Shown: positions 54,801 to 64,000 of the stretch, piece by piece
Layout of the letters: each line of letters starts with the position of its first letter
Numbering within the stretch: the stretch's first letter is position 1
Assembly (NCBI GenBank): GCA_900465685.1
Contig: UEGR01000007.1
Span: 310,001-374,000 of the forward strand
DNA from: Hyphomicrobiales bacterium
Lineage (GTDB): Bacteria > Pseudomonadota > Alphaproteobacteria > Rhizobiales > Rhizobiaceae
DNA: 64,000 bases
Direction: 5' to 3'
Made by a program: the position numbers and the translations under genes
The notes under the pieces: model-generated
Databases searched by the model: none
The model's input: the letters and a program-made list of their open reading frames with translations, nothing else
What the model was told of the DNA's origin: nothing

Positions 54801-56610
54801 AATCACGGGCCGAAAAACCTTCAGCACTACGACCGATTGCACCGGCCAGACGCACTTCGCCGTCCAGAATATTGTCGACTGCCTCGGTTCCGGTGCGCAT
54901 GTTCTGCGCCGTGCCGTCAAGATCAAGATAGAATGCGCCACTGATCGGACGAACCGTGCCCTTGGCCTTGACGTCGATACTGCCAGCCAGCTCCTTGTCC
55001 GCCAACGCGCCAAACGGCGCAAGGCTTGCGACCTTGGCGGCGATATCGCCATTGAAGACGAAGTCCTCAATATTGCCCTTGAGGTCGAGGCTGAGACCGT
55101 TGCCCTCGATATTGGCCTGCGCAAGCTCCACCGGAGAACCGGCGCGCCAGCCGCCATCGATGAGAAGCGCGATCTTGCTGCCCAGTGCTTGCGCCAGCTC
55201 CGCGCGCGGCGATGAAATTCCATCCATGCCGCCAGTCACCTTGAACGTGATGTGGCGGTTTGCGGCATCGTTGAGGTTTTCGGCAACACCGCCCATATCC
55301 AGCGCAACGCTGGAGGCGGAGATGGTTGCATTTTTCAAACCGTTGACGGCGAGTTTGCCCCTCCAGTCATTGGTAGGACGGTCGCCATAGGAAACCTGAA
55401 ACCGCGCATTGTCGATATAGGTTTCCGCACCCTTGACCGGCAGCAGGACGCGACCCTTGCTTTCATCGGCAATCGACGCATCAATGCTGAGCTTGTTCAG
55501 AAAATGATCATTGCCGGATTCGGCAGCAGCCTTCAGCTTCAATGCGGCGCTTGTCAGCGCCAGATCGTCGAGGCGGAAACCGCCCGCATCTTTCAGGAAG
55601 CCATCGGCAGAAAGCACGGTTTCAGCACCGAAGAAGTCGCGGAACACGGGCGGCACCAGAACGGCAATCGGCCCGTTGAAACGGGCTGCGAAAACACGTC
55701 CCCCATTGGGCGCTTCGCCTTGACGGTTGAGTGTGAATGCGCCGGTCAGCGTGCGGCTGCCATTGGTGTCGAGCGCCAGATCCACTTTCAATTCATCGAG
55801 CGGGCCAGCACCGGTCAAAGTGAGATCAACCGGCGGGCGACCGTCAATATTGAGCAGGTTGGCCACGATGCCATTGGCCGGTTCGGCGACTTTCAGATCG
55901 AGGTCGACCTTCTGGTCGGCATTGGCATAGGCCGCGCGCAGGGCAAAACTGCCGCCGGGGCCGTCAAGGCGCTTGATGTTGAAGGTGGAATTGAGCGAGC
56001 CATCGGCCAGCGAAAGACTGCCGGTTGCAGAGACTTCCGATTCGAGACCGAAAATCTCCGGTCCGAAATGCAGGCGCGCCACATCAAGCTGGTCCAGATT
56101 GATAGAAATCGGCAGTTCGGGCAGGCTGAAGCTCGACGATTCCGGCGACGGCAGGCTGTTATCCGGCAACGGCTTGCGGGCGATATCGATCCGTTCCGCG
56201 CTCAGCGACTGGATGCTGAGACGACCGAGCAGCAATGCGGTGCGGCTCCAGTTCAGCTTGGCATTTTCAATGCGCAACCAGACGCCTTCGCGGTCGGCAA
56301 TGGTGATCAAGCCGATGGAAGCTTCCGACGACAAAACACCGCTGATGCCCGACAGAGAAATGCGGCGGTTCGGCGCGGAAAGCTGGCTTTCAACAAAAGA
56401 CAGGAAATAGGATTTTTGCTCTTCGTTGCTTTCAGACGCTTCGGCCTGCTGCGTGCTCTGGCTCTGATCCTGCGCCTGTGCGGGCGCGACAATCGATGCC
56501 GTGGTCTGCGTATCCACGCCGACAAGCGTAACCCATGCGCCCGGTATGGCCAGCACGGCGGCCACAACAGCGAGAATCAGGAAAAGGAAAACTGCGATAA
56601 ATCTGGTCAA
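51829..56610 (-). CDS. tamB: translocation and assembly module inner-membrane protein TamB
   Basis: 1593 residues. An N-terminal signal anchor (about residues 5-32, FIAVFLFLILAVVAAVLAIP) is followed by a very long beta-repetitive, Gly/Asp/Asn-rich body and a C-terminal DUF490/TamB domain (GRIGILGQRITFDEGHVTLV to GGIFYEKDY). TamB spans the periplasm as a hydrophobic groove and works with TamA in autotransporter insertion and phospholipid transport. It overlaps the tamA stop by 4 bases, so translation is coupled. Confidence 0.95.
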   Translation of the reverse strand: MTRFIAVFLFLILAVVAAVLAIPGAWVTLVGVDTQTTASIVAPAQAQDQSQSTQQAEASESNEEQKSYFLSFVESQLSAPNRRISLSGISGVLSSEASIGLITIADREGVWLRIENAKLNWSRTALLLGRLSIQSLSAERIDIARKPLPDNSLPSPESSSFSLPELPISINLDQLDVARLHFGPEIFGLESEVSATGSLSLADGSLNSTFNIKRLDGPGGSFALRAAYANADQKVDLDLKVAEPANGIVANLLNIDGRPPVDLTLTGAGPLDELKVDLALDTNGSRTLTGAFTLNRQGEAPNGGRVFAARFNGPIAVLVPPVFRDFFGAETVLSADGFLKDAGGFRLDDLALTSAALKLKAAAESGNDHFLNKLSIDASIADESKGRVLLPVKGAETYIDNARFQVSYGDRPTNDWRGKLAVNGLKNATISASSVALDMGGVAENLNDAANRHITFKVTGGMDGISSPRAELAQALGSKIALLIDGGWRAGSPVELAQANIEGNGLSLDLKGNIEDFVFNGDIAAKVASLAPFGALADKELAGSIDVKAKGTVRPISGAFYLDLDGTAQNMRTGTEAVDNILDGEVRLAGAIGRSAEGFSARDFRIGNELSEITANGSFASDKANFDFGVMLSDLKLVSKQASGRMTIKGSARGDDKLIALALRADAPQGTLAGRKLANAGLDFNAMLDGNATTGAALSGKLAGNAFLNGERIELGTLIDIVNDEKRLTNLLFNAGGAHLSGNVTQTAKGLLNGALKLDAPDISTAAALFLAEATGAANADIALQADGERQNATVSADAKGVKVNGNHIASATVALTAQDLFGVPVVDGNAAARDIMVGTFGIDTFDAKANATGTKTDFSANTKLKIGTVANAAGSLEPKDGGFELGLASADVKQGALRANLAAPANIVMKGSEISFGDIVINTGANGTQGQVKVNGSVDEKLDLSVALSNLPLALANTFKPDLGLGGTVNGTARLTGSRDAPNVAFDMAARGLTAAELKKQGIAALNADAKGTSANDRLNIDARVTGGAASGNGIDVTAKGGVPLGKGDLAVDVTLANLPLGILNGAVKGQDLAGNVTGTARVTGPLTNPAATFNLKGSGLAAKPLRDNGLAPLSLQAAGSYAAKAVDISSLTVDGPQGLNVTASGKVPFSGQGLGVNVNGNIPLVLANRFLADRGAQASGMLTLTASVSGGFDRPQLRGMFSTSGATFIDPETNVRVNSINIMGSMDGETITLRQVNAAFGSGGSVSASGTISTNAAANFPADINIKLDRARYADGKLVVATVNGGITITGPLAGDMLIGGRIDVERAEISVPENLGGGATYVPVEHKNTPKNVAKTLERAKVETRKGKAKSVARTNSAGPRLDVVVNAPNQIFVRGRGLDTELGGRVRLTGPVSDIKPVGSFDLIRGRIGILGQRITFDEGHVTLVGDLNPQLNFVASSEGNEITAIVTVTGTVDNLNIVFSSSPELPQDEVLAQLIFKRSISELSAFQIAQLAAAAAELAGGPGGNSLMNKLRAGTGLDDLDVVTDSNGQTAVRAGRYIRDNIYLGVEAGSGGSTKGTVNLDITRNLKAKGALGAEGDSSGGIFYEKDY

Positions 56611-58568
56611 AACGCCTGTCCTATGCCCACGTAGAATGCATAGCTCGGATCACCCGAGCGGCGGTTAAGCGGTATGGCGACGTCGAGGCGGATCGGCCCG
56701 AGGCCGGTCAGGTAGCGTAGACCGCCACCGGCGCCAATGCGCATTTGTTCGGAGAAATCCGGGAACGATTTTTCGCCGACATAGCCCGCATCGACAAAGG
56801 CGACCGCTCCGATGGAATCGGTAATGCGGGTGCGCACTTCGCCTGAAGCTTCCACCAGCGAACGTCCGCCGACAATGTTGCCGTTTCCGGCATCGACGCC
56901 GATATTGCGATAGGCATAGCCGCGCACCGAGCCGCCGCCGCCAGCAAGGAAGGACAGGCTCGGCGGCAAGTCTTCGATGGAAGCGCCAACGATCGACCCC
57001 ACTTTCACACGCCCGGCCAGAATCACGCGATCCTTTGCGCCGATGCCGTAATAGGTACGGCCTTCTGCGGTGAAGCGGGTGGCAAAATTGCCATAATGGA
57101 ATTCGTAGAAGGGCTGGATATTGCCTTCCAGATAAAAGCCCGAACTCGGGTCCGGCTTGTTGTTGCGGCTGTCGTAGAGCACGCTGCCTTCCAGACCCGC
57201 AGTCGTGAAGTCGCGCGGACCGAAAGGATAGTCGGTGTAGCGGCCCTGACTTGCCTTGGCATAGATCGCGCCCGACAATTCGTCGCTGAATATCTGCGTG
57301 AAGCCGGTTTTGGCGTTGACCGACGTTTCGGTATAGGCGTCGAGCACTTCGCGCTTGGCGTCGAGCGACAAAACGAAATCCGTATCAGGCGTGTAGACAC
57401 CAGGCTTCTTGAACGTGCCGCCAAGAAGATAGGAATAGTTCTGCGGGCTGAAGGAATTATCCTGCGACCCGCCGATCCCGCTGATCTTGGCATCAAAACG
57501 CAGGTTTTCGCCCTTGCCGAACAGGTTGCGGTGCATCCAGTAGCCGGTAACACCGAAGCCGTCGATGGTCGAATATTCCGCACCAAAGCCGAAACGGCGT
57601 GGTTTGCGTTCCTGCACATTGAGCGTCATCGGCAGGCTGCCATCCGGCTCGATGGTTTCCGCTTCCTCGAAGCTCATCGCACGGAATACTTCCATGCGGC
57701 CAAGACGCTTCTTGGCCTTCTCGATGTCGTCGGGATCATATTCCTTATCGGGCGTCAGGCCGGTCATCCAGGCGATGAATTGCGGGTCCATGCGCGCCGT
57801 GCCAACCACGCTGACCGGCCCGTAATGCGCCTTGCGACCCGGATCTAGCGAAACATCGGCAGCCACCGTGTTGCCGTCATGGTCGGCGACCACATCTTCA
57901 TCCGTCACTCGCGCCTTGGGATAGCCCTGCTGACGCCATGCCTCGACGGCAAGGCGCTCGGCCTTGATGATCGTTCCGGACCGCGCCACCTTACCGGGCG
58001 CGAAACCTGCATCCTCGGGTGATTGCACAACATCGCGCTTGTCCGTCGCAGGCGGGGCGATATTGGAAATGGCCGTGCGCGTAAACAGGAATTGCGGCCC
58101 CGGATCGACCGAAATCGCCACTTTGGCATTGTTGGGAATATCCGCATCCGGCGGAATGTCGTTTGCCTCGCGGCCATCGACGAGAATCGAGATCGTGCCG
58201 CCATAGCGGCCTTCACCATAAAGGGCCGCCAGAATACGCCGATAATCGCCACGGGCCTTGGCAAGCAGACCGGCAGAACCTGAAGCGGGCTTGTCCGCAT
58301 CTGTAACCAGACCGGATGCGCCTTCGACGACGGATTTCAGATCGGCTTCGGTGCCATCCGCATTCTTGCGATCACCGGTTGTGGCAACCTCGACCTCATA
58401 GGTCTTCGGATCGATGATATCTGGATCGGTTTTCTTGTCTTCGCCCCAAAGACGGACGCCAAAAAGCTCAAACGCCAAAGCGGGCGACACGGTAAAGGAG
58501 GAAAAATGAGCCGCCAGCAAAAGCATGGCGATGCCTTTTCCCTGTATCGTCCTGTTACTCCAAGTCAT
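56607..58568 (-). CDS. tamA: outer-membrane translocation protein TamA (BamA family)
   Basis: 653 residues. The signal peptide ends near SPALA-FE. POTRA domains (about 40-320) are followed by a 16-strand Bac_surface_Ag barrel. GGGGSVRGYAYRNIG carries the conserved L6 VRGY-type loop, and the chain ends in Phe (YVGIGQAF), the usual C-terminal residue of BamA-machine substrates. First gene of tamAB. Confidence 0.95.
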   Translation of the reverse strand: MTWSNRTIQGKGIAMLLLAAHFSSFTVSPALAFELFGVRLWGEDKKTDPDIIDPKTYEVEVATTGDRKNADGTEADLKSVVEGASGLVTDADKPASGSAGLLAKARGDYRRILAALYGEGRYGGTISILVDGREANDIPPDADIPNNAKVAISVDPGPQFLFTRTAISNIAPPATDKRDVVQSPEDAGFAPGKVARSGTIIKAERLAVEAWRQQGYPKARVTDEDVVADHDGNTVAADVSLDPGRKAHYGPVSVVGTARMDPQFIAWMTGLTPDKEYDPDDIEKAKKRLGRMEVFRAMSFEEAETIEPDGSLPMTLNVQERKPRRFGFGAEYSTIDGFGVTGYWMHRNLFGKGENLRFDAKISGIGGSQDNSFSPQNYSYLLGGTFKKPGVYTPDTDFVLSLDAKREVLDAYTETSVNAKTGFTQIFSDELSGAIYAKASQGRYTDYPFGPRDFTTAGLEGSVLYDSRNNKPDPSSGFYLEGNIQPFYEFHYGNFATRFTAEGRTYYGIGAKDRVILAGRVKVGSIVGASIEDLPPSLSFLAGGGGSVRGYAYRNIGVDAGNGNIVGGRSLVEASGEVRTRITDSIGAVAFVDAGYVGEKSFPDFSEQMRIGAGGGLRYLTGLGPIRLDVAIPLNRRSGDPSYAFYVGIGQAF

Positions 58569-58975
58569 ACGCGCTACTGTCCGGTTCCTGTCTTTGCGGT
58601 CGCCTGGCAGCGTCCCGTTTATTCCCCACCCAGGACGATTTAGGGATTACCATAGGGAGGCCGGGGGGCCAAGCAACAACCTAAAGATTAGTCTCTAGAT
58701 ATGAACGGATTCAGTCAAAGGAGTGTTAACGTTACCACAGCTTTACGCAACGCCCGGTCGCAAGCGGCAAACAGTTCAAGCGAAAAATGCAAAATATGAA
58801 GAAGCTTTAAAAAAGGGAGGCGCTCCGGAGGGAACCGGAGCGCCACGCGGCTTTGGGGGGAGAGAGGGAGGATAAAGCCGCGATTCAAACCGTGCGCGGA
58901 TCAAGGTCCGGCGCACGGGAGAAACGGTAGCTCAGCGGGGCATGTCCAAGACCAGCCCCGCCAGGCGCGAGCTAT
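58569..58975. other. 407-base gap between tamA and cyoD
   Basis: The tamA promoter must lie in the left part; no clear boxes are named. The right part holds the cyo terminator (58812-58844) and a second inverted repeat CGCGGCTTT / AAAGCCGCG (58846-58854, 58874-58882) with a G-rich loop. Confidence 0.5.
58812..58844 (-). terminator. cyoABCD terminator
   Basis: A 10-bp stem GGCGCTCCGG / CCGGAGCGCC (58819-58828, 58835-58844) with an AGGGAA loop. The adjacent run of A (58809-58814) gives a T run in the minus-strand transcript. It lies 132 bases after the cyoD stop. Confidence 0.8.
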
Positions 58976-59341
58976 TTAAGGCAGGTTGCGCACGTCGTCA
59001 GGCGACATGTACATCGGCATCATATTGGTATCGAGGTGATGCATGACCCAGATGGAGCCTGCAAGCACGATGGCCAGAATGATGACCGTGAAGATGAGCG
59101 CCAGAATATTCCAGCCACCTTCCGACTTCGGATCGAGGTGCAGGAAGTAAACCAGATGCACCAGGATCTGAACGACGGCGATGCCGAGAACAACAGCCGC
59201 GGTCGTGGCAGGCGTGAAATAGCCGTTCATCGCCAGAAGGAATGGAACGACGGTGAGAACAACCGCCAGCACGAAGCCAATCAGATAGGACTTCAGGCTG
59301 CCGTGCGCGGCATGATCGTGTGTTTCGTGTGCAGAACTCAT
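58976..59341 (-). CDS. cyoD: cytochrome bo3 quinol oxidase subunit IV
   Basis: 121 residues from ATG 59341 ([20 protein letters not shown]). Three membrane helices and the family text GSLKSYLIGFVLAVVLTVVP match CyoD, needed for assembly of the CuB site. Its start shares one base with the cyoC stop (TGATG). Last gene of cyoABCD. Confidence 0.95.
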   Translation of the reverse strand: MSSAHETHDHAAHGSLKSYLIGFVLAVVLTVVPFLLAMNGYFTPATTAAVVLGIAVVQILVHLVYFLHLDPKSEGGWNILALIFTVIILAIVLAGSIWVMHHLDTNMMPMYMSPDDVRNLP

Positions 59342-59970
59342 CACAGTACACCCAGCAGATAGACAAGGGTAAAGACGCCAATCCAGATGATGTCCAGGAA
59401 GTGCCAGAAGAGGCTGAGGCACATCACGCGCGTCTGGTTCTTTTCCGTCAGACCGTCACGCAAAAGCTGGGCGGAGAGCACCAGAATCCAGATCAGGCCG
59501 GACGTGATGTGAAGACCGTGGGTTCCGACCAGCGCGAAGAAGGCCGAAAGGAACGCGCTGCGGCTCGGACCGGCATCTTCGAGAATCAGGTGATGGAATT
59601 CATAGACTTCCATCACGAGGAACGCGGCGCCCAGCAGGAACGTTACGCCCAGCCAGAACAGCACGCCTGCACGGTTCTTCTTGTACATGGACAGTGTCGC
59701 CAGACCGTAGGTCAGCGACGACACCAGCAGCAGCATGGTTTCGGTCAACACAAACTGCAGATCGAAGAGTTCACGGCCGGTCGGGCCGCCCGCGAACTGG
59801 TGCGCCAGAACGGCGTAGGTTGCAAACAGGCCCGAGAACAGGACGCAGTCGCTCATCAGGTAGATCCAGAAGCCGACCAGCGTGGTCGACCCTGCATCAT
59901 GATGGTCCTCGTGAGCAGGATGCTCGTTGCCGCCCTTGAATGGACCAGCAGTTGAAATGCTAGCGCTCAT
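59341..59970 (-). CDS. cyoC: cytochrome bo3 quinol oxidase subunit III
   Basis: 209 residues with five helices. It has a His-rich N terminus ([12 protein letters not shown]) and the family text [20 protein letters not shown] and [14 protein letters not shown]. It is a structural subunit of the proton-pumping ubiquinol oxidase. It lies 3 bases after cyoB. Confidence 0.96.
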   Translation of the reverse strand: MSASISTAGPFKGGNEHPAHEDHHDAGSTTLVGFWIYLMSDCVLFSGLFATYAVLAHQFAGGPTGRELFDLQFVLTETMLLLVSSLTYGLATLSMYKKNRAGVLFWLGVTFLLGAAFLVMEVYEFHHLILEDAGPSRSAFLSAFFALVGTHGLHITSGLIWILVLSAQLLRDGLTEKNQTRVMCLSLFWHFLDIIWIGVFTLVYLLGVL

Positions 59971-59973
59971 GGA

Positions 59974-61953
59974 TCAAGCCTCCTGAGCCGTCAGTTGCCG
60001 GGTGCGAAGGTCTTCGACGCTCTGCACTTCTTCGGCCGAGACGTAATAGTCTCTGTCATTGTTGAACGAGTGGAAGATCGCAACGGCCAGCACACCCACG
60101 GCAGCTGCAATTGCCAGCCACCAGATATGCCACACCAGAGCAAAGCCGAGCGGGATGTTCATGATGCCGATGATGAAGCCGGTACCGGTGTTCTTCGGCA
60201 TGTGAATGCGGGCGAACTTTTCCGTGCGGCGCACATAACCGTTCTGCTTCATATCCCACCAGCTGTCGTGGTCGCGGACATGCGGCACTTCAGCGAAGTT
60301 GTAGAATGCAGGCGGGGAAGCCAGCGACCATTCCAGCGTACGGCCTGTACCCCAGCTGTCGCCGTTGTTGTCGCGCAGCTTTTCGCGGTCGCGGATCGAA
60401 ACGGCGATCTGCAAAACCTGGAACACGATACCGCACAGGATGATCGCAACGCCGACGGCGGCGATGATCAGATAGATGTGCCATGCCGGATTTTCGGTGT
60501 GGTTCAGACGACGGGTCATGCCCATCAGGCCAAGCACGTAGAGCGGCATGAAGGCCATGATGAAGCCGACCAGCCAGCACCAGAACGCGTTGCGGCCCAG
60601 ACGTTCGTTCAGCTTGAAGCCGAAAGCCTTCGGCCACCAGTAGACGAGACCGGCGAAGCAGCCGAACAGCACGCCCGAGATGATCACATTGTGGAAGTGG
60701 GCGATCAGGAACACCGAGTTGTGCAGCACGAAATCCGCAGGCGGAACAGCAAGCAGAACGCCCGTCATACCGCCAACCACGAAGGTGCACATGAAGCCGA
60801 TGGTCCAAAGAACCGGCGTTTCCATGCGGACGCGGCCCTTATACATCGTGAACAGCCAGTTGAAGACCTTCGCACCCGTCGGGATCGAGATGATCATCGT
60901 CGCCACGCCGAAGAAGGCATTGACGTTGGCGCCGCCACCCATGGTGAAGAAGTGGTGCACCCAGACGAGGAACGACAGGACCGTAATGGCGACAGTTGCG
61001 TAGACCATCGACTTGTAGCCGAAGAGACGCTTGCCGGAGAAGGTCGCGATGATTTCGGAGAAGACACCGAAAGCAGGCAGGATGAGGATGTAGACTTCCG
61101 GGTGACCCCAGATCCAGATCAGGTTCACATACATCATCGGATTACCACCAGCATCATTGGTGAAGAAGTGGAAATCCAGATAGCGGTCCAGCGACAGCAG
61201 GGCCAGCGTGACGGTGAGGATCGGGAAGGCCGCGACGATCAGCACGTTCGAGCAGAGCGCGGTCCAGGTGAAGACCGGAACCTGCATCATGCCCATGCCG
61301 GGCGCGCGCATCTTGATGATCGTGGTGATCAGGTTGACGCCAGAAAGCAGCGTGCCCATACCGGAAATCTGCAAGGCCCAGATATAGTAATCCACGCCGA
61401 CATCCGGGCTGAATTCCTTACCCGACAGCGGCGGATAAGCGAGCCAGCCGGTCTTGGCGAATTCGCCGATACCGAGCGACAGGTTGATCAGAACCGCACC
61501 GGCAACCGTGAGCCAGAAGCTCAGCGAGTTGAGGTATGGGAAAGCAACGTCGCGTGCACCGATCTGAAGCGGAACTGCAAAGTTCATCAGACCGACGACG
61601 AAAGGCATCGCCACGAAGAAGATCATGATCACGCCATGGGCGGTGAAGACCTGGTCGTAGTGATGCGGCGGGAGAAAGCCTTCATTCGCGCCCGAGGCAA
61701 GAGCCTGCTGCGCGCGCATCATCACGGCGTCCGAGAAGCCGCGGAACAGCATCACGAAAGCCAGAATGATGTACATGATGCCGATACGCTTGTGATCGAC
61801 CGACGTCAGCCAGTCTTTCCAGAGCGGGACCCATTTTCCGTAGTAGGTGATGGCTGCCAGAATAGCGAGCGCACCGCCAGCCACCGCGGTCAATGTGACC
61901 ATGATGATCGGCTCGTGGTACGGGATCGCTTCCAGCGTAAGTTTTCCGAACAT
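59974..61953 (-). CDS. cyoB: cytochrome bo3 quinol oxidase subunit I
   Basis: 659 residues from ATG 61953 ([20 protein letters not shown]), which aligns with the E. coli start; a GTG nine bases upstream is the alternative. Haem and copper ligands keep E. coli numbering: His106 and His421 (haem b), His419 (haem o3), His284 (WGHPEVY, cross-linked Tyr288), and His333/His334 for CuB; Lys362 of the K-channel is present. It reduces oxygen and pumps protons. The genes flanking it leave no doubt. Confidence 0.98.
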   Translation of the reverse strand: MFGKLTLEAIPYHEPIIMVTLTAVAGGALAILAAITYYGKWVPLWKDWLTSVDHKRIGIMYIILAFVMLFRGFSDAVMMRAQQALASGANEGFLPPHHYDQVFTAHGVIMIFFVAMPFVVGLMNFAVPLQIGARDVAFPYLNSLSFWLTVAGAVLINLSLGIGEFAKTGWLAYPPLSGKEFSPDVGVDYYIWALQISGMGTLLSGVNLITTIIKMRAPGMGMMQVPVFTWTALCSNVLIVAAFPILTVTLALLSLDRYLDFHFFTNDAGGNPMMYVNLIWIWGHPEVYILILPAFGVFSEIIATFSGKRLFGYKSMVYATVAITVLSFLVWVHHFFTMGGGANVNAFFGVATMIISIPTGAKVFNWLFTMYKGRVRMETPVLWTIGFMCTFVVGGMTGVLLAVPPADFVLHNSVFLIAHFHNVIISGVLFGCFAGLVYWWPKAFGFKLNERLGRNAFWCWLVGFIMAFMPLYVLGLMGMTRRLNHTENPAWHIYLIIAAVGVAIILCGIVFQVLQIAVSIRDREKLRDNNGDSWGTGRTLEWSLASPPAFYNFAEVPHVRDHDSWWDMKQNGYVRRTEKFARIHMPKNTGTGFIIGIMNIPLGFALVWHIWWLAIAAAVGVLAVAIFHSFNNDRDYYVSAEEVQSVEDLRTRQLTAQEA

Positions 61954-62080
61954 TTTTATCACGCTTCGATTGGAGCAATTCCGGGAAAGCCAATAATGGC
62001 TATCATTCCGGAACCGCGTGAAACAAAAGATTGAATGCGAATGGCCGCGACCTCATGCGAGATCACGGCGCAAAGGCAGA

Positions 62081-63082
62081 TCAGTTTTCGAGCTGCGACA
62101 GACGCTGCGGCGCGACTGCACAGATGATGTCGCTCGCCCACTGGCTGAAATCGACAGGCGAAGACTTGCGCAGGTTTGCGCGTGCTTCGCGGATCATCTG
62201 CTGACGGTGCATTTCGTCATCCATGCAGACGGACTTGCCGTCCCAGCAGCGGTTCACGATGTCGTGGAACAGCGTCTGGTCATTATAGGTGAAGAACTGC
62301 ACCGCATGCTTTTCGCTCGGCTGAACCAGCGATGCATAGCGATCGCGGCCCAATTCTTCGCCCTTGGCCTTCACGTCGGCAACCCATTTGTCGAAGTCGG
62401 CCTGATTGTAGGAATGCGCCTTGAAGCGCATCTGGGCAAAGCCCTGACCGCTGTAATTGGCGGAAATACCGTCGAACTCGCCTTCATGGTTGGCGACGAG
62501 ATGCAGCTTCGTCTGCATGCTCGGCATGGTGTAGACCATGCTGCCCAAGGCCGGAATGAAGAAGGAGTTCATGATGTTGCTGGAGGTCAGCTTGAAGTTG
62601 ACCGGAACATCAACGGGCATGGCCATTTCATTGACGCTGGCGACGCCCAGATCGGGATAGATGAAAAGCCACTTCCAGTCGAGCGCAACCACTTCGACAT
62701 TGATCGGCTTCACGCTGGATTCCAGCGGGCGGTACGGATCGAGCTTATGCGTGCTGATCCAGGTAACCGTGCCGAGAACCACGATGATCGCCAGAGGAAT
62801 GAGCCAAACGCCCAGTTCGATCTTGGTGGAGTGGTGCCAGTCGGGCTGGTAATCCGCCTTTTCATTCGTGGCGCGGTACTTCCAGGCGAAGAACAGCGTC
62901 ATGAAGATGACGGGCAGCACGACGAGCAGCATGAGGCCGGTCGCAAAAAGGATGAGATCGCGTTCTGCTACGCCGACCTCTCCCTTTGGAGAGAGAAGAA
63001 CCTGGTTCTCGCAGCCGGCAAGAAACGCAGTCAGGGCCAGTACGGCGAACGAAGCGATCGTCCGAGGGATGCCGAGTTTCAT
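62081..63082 (-). CDS. cyoA: cytochrome bo3 quinol oxidase subunit II
   Basis: 333 residues from ATG 63082 (MKLGIPRTIASFAVLALTAF) behind GGATGGAAAG. A lipoprotein signal with LAGC, two membrane helices, then a cupredoxin domain lacking the CuA cysteines (PALGSMVYTMPSMQTKLHLV region), as expected for a quinol rather than a cytochrome c oxidase. First gene of cyoABCD; 127 bases separate it from cyoB. Confidence 0.96.
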   Translation of the reverse strand: MKLGIPRTIASFAVLALTAFLAGCENQVLLSPKGEVGVAERDLILFATGLMLLVVLPVIFMTLFFAWKYRATNEKADYQPDWHHSTKIELGVWLIPLAIIVVLGTVTWISTHKLDPYRPLESSVKPINVEVVALDWKWLFIYPDLGVASVNEMAMPVDVPVNFKLTSSNIMNSFFIPALGSMVYTMPSMQTKLHLVANHEGEFDGISANYSGQGFAQMRFKAHSYNQADFDKWVADVKAKGEELGRDRYASLVQPSEKHAVQFFTYNDQTLFHDIVNRCWDGKSVCMDDEMHRQQMIREARANLRKSSPVDFSQWASDIICAVAPQRLSQLEN

Positions 63083-63636
63083 TTGTCTTTCCATCCTGCA
63101 CCGATGCGATCTGAAAATCTGAAACCCGCTGCCACAGATGATTGCGGTCAGGCGTCTCAGTTCTTCAGATCGCACCAGAGCGATTTCGTCGTCAGTGTGG
63201 TTTTGAACCTGAAATCCCTTCCAGGCTGCCCAGACATTGGGAACCGCAGAGGTTCATCATGTCGCGAGCGTCAAATCCGGCACGTATGTCGTTTTTCAGT
63301 TTTCGGTAAATTCTGAAAATTCCAAAAGTACCGTTATATCGAATAATTCCGTTTGTCACCTGTCTGGAGAGATTTGTGCTGGATCGTAATGTCGCGGTCA
63401 AAACCCCGCAAAACGGACTCCAATTGGCGGAAACAGGCATCTCCGCAGGCGCCTGATCACGGGGAATGGAACCCCTTTTACGCCGACGCGGCGGTGAATT
63501 AGCCTTTCATCACCATGCATGCAAGTACGACCAATGGATAAATCCTGGCTTTTCCGCACTGTGGCGAGACAACAAACAACATTGTGAAGTCGCCGAGCCG
63601 CGACTAAGACAATCTGGATAGTGAGAAAGGCGCCCC
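63083..63636. promoter_or_regulatory. divergent cyoA / molybdopterin-binding gene control region
   Basis: 554 bases containing the cyo promoter on the minus strand and that of the plus-strand gene. A short inverted repeat CGGTA ... TACCG encloses AATTCTGAAAATTCCAAAAG (63305-63334). No RirA, Irr, FNR or ActR site could be named confidently. No gene seen. Confidence 0.4.
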
Positions 63637-64000
63637 ATGATTTTCGCAGACTTGCCGCTCGATGATGCCGAAGGCGCCGTACTCGCCTATGCGGTAACGG
63701 CAGGTGCGCTCGTCCTGCGCAAGGGAACCGTGCTGAACAACGAACATTGCGTGGCCCTGCAACAGGCTGGCCTCACAAGCGTTCTCGCTGCCCGCTTCGA
63801 GCCCGGCGATATCGGCGAAGACGAAGCCGCACAGGCAATCGGGACCACACTCGCCTCCGCCACAATCCATACCGGCGCGGCGACCACCGGACGTATCAAT
63901 CTTTTCGCCAGTGCAGACGGTGTCTTTTGCGTCGACCCGTCCCGTATCCATGCGGTCAATGCGCATGATGCGCGCATTTCTCTCGCGACGATCCGTAATC
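63637..64000 (+). CDS. molybdopterin-binding / NTP-transferase protein, N-terminal part
   Basis: 121 residues from ATG 63637, cut by the window end. MIFADLPLDDAEGAVLAYAV, the following LVLRKGTVLNNEHCVALQQA and RFEPGDIGEDEAAQAIG match the N terminus of the rhizobial proteins of about 530 residues that join a MoeA-like molybdopterin-binding domain to a MobA-like nucleotidyltransferase, predicted to act in molybdenum cofactor cytidylylation. The second domain is outside the window, so the fusion is inferred. Confidence 0.75.
   Translation, partial: MIFADLPLDDAEGAVLAYAVTAGALVLRKGTVLNNEHCVALQQAGLTSVLAARFEPGDIGEDEAAQAIGTTLASATIHTGAATTGRINLFASADGVFCVDPSRIHAVNAHDARISLATIRN

Noticed and set aside
59995-62034. 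A 679-codon plus-strand frame opposite cyoB and its flank
   Set aside because: His/Arg/Asp-rich shadow of the highly conserved cyoB gene. No domain and no start context.
63305-63334. AT-rich inverted repeat upstream of cyoA considered as an iron or redox regulator site
   Set aside because: It does not fit the Irr, RirA or FNR consensus patterns well enough to name. Noted only in the region entry.

Overview
The window is chromosomal DNA of an alphaproteobacterium of the order Rhizobiales, most likely Brucella in the broad sense (including Ochrobactrum). This is inferred from gene content (the ccm operon divergent from acnA, frcBCA-frcK with a ROK regulator, IalB-family protein, DUF2794, imuA-imuB-dnaE2), from a GAAC-N7-GAAC LexA site of the alphaproteobacterial type, and from octamer repeats that include AGGGCAGT, the unit I recall from the Brucella HOOF-Print VNTR typing loci. 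No tRNA, rRNA, CRISPR array, prophage or intact insertion sequence was seen. The window is dense with ordinary housekeeping genes, and most of the unusual material is between genes.

Layout. 1-3363: end of an Lrp/AsnC regulator, a single-domain response regulator paired with a J-domain-like protein, then ilvD. 3485-6514 (minus): cytochrome c maturation operon ccmA-B-C-D-G, divergent from acnA (6837-9524). 9749-12947: a DUF1223 thiol protein, DUF2794, a GNAT acetyltransferase and a Bax-inhibitor-1 family protein. 13181-17307: an ABC permease/ATPase pair divergent from a GDSL esterase, the same arrangement as ybbP-ybbA/tesA in E. coli. 17488-25129: thpR, a low-molecular-weight tyrosine phosphatase, phhB, an orphan Cys/His protein, a DUF1232 protein, an IalB-family protein, rlmN, a LysE exporter and argG. 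25279-30986: SOS mutagenesis cassette imuA-imuB-dnaE2 behind a LexA box. 30992-33666: hemolysin III family protein, a lipoprotein lytic transglycosylase and three very small genes. 33846-41352: FAH-family hydrolase, fructose-type ABC transporter frcB-C-A with kinase frcK and divergent frcR, a DUF2000 protein and an AraC regulator. 41474-45525: pgm, mrp, an RHH protein and glyoxalase I. 45665-49581: a Tat-exported dehydrogenase pair, a DUF2946-like protein and a fused DUF1775/PCuAC copper protein. 50032-51614: a Cys-rich protein, a tiny secreted protein and an L,D-transpeptidase. 51829-58568: tamA-tamB. 58976-63082: cyoABCD quinol oxidase. 63637 onwards: start of a molybdopterin-binding protein.

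The most interesting signals are: (i) three loci (near 20.0, 43.2 and 44.5 kb) where G-rich octamer arrays face a degenerate inverted C-rich arm; some arms supply the stop codon of the neighbouring gene and some have G-quadruplex potential; (ii) a 145-bp near-palindrome just upstream of frcR, similar in size and structure to the Brucella Bru-RS elements; (iii) a Mrp/ApbC ATPase with no cysteine at all; (iv) a DUF1775-His-linker-PCuAC fusion whose predicted mature N terminus is histidine; (v) an Irr/ICE-like inverted repeat ahead of an unknown Cys-rich protein. I did not find a convincing wholly new multigene system. The octamer/inverted-arm elements are the best candidate for something under-described.
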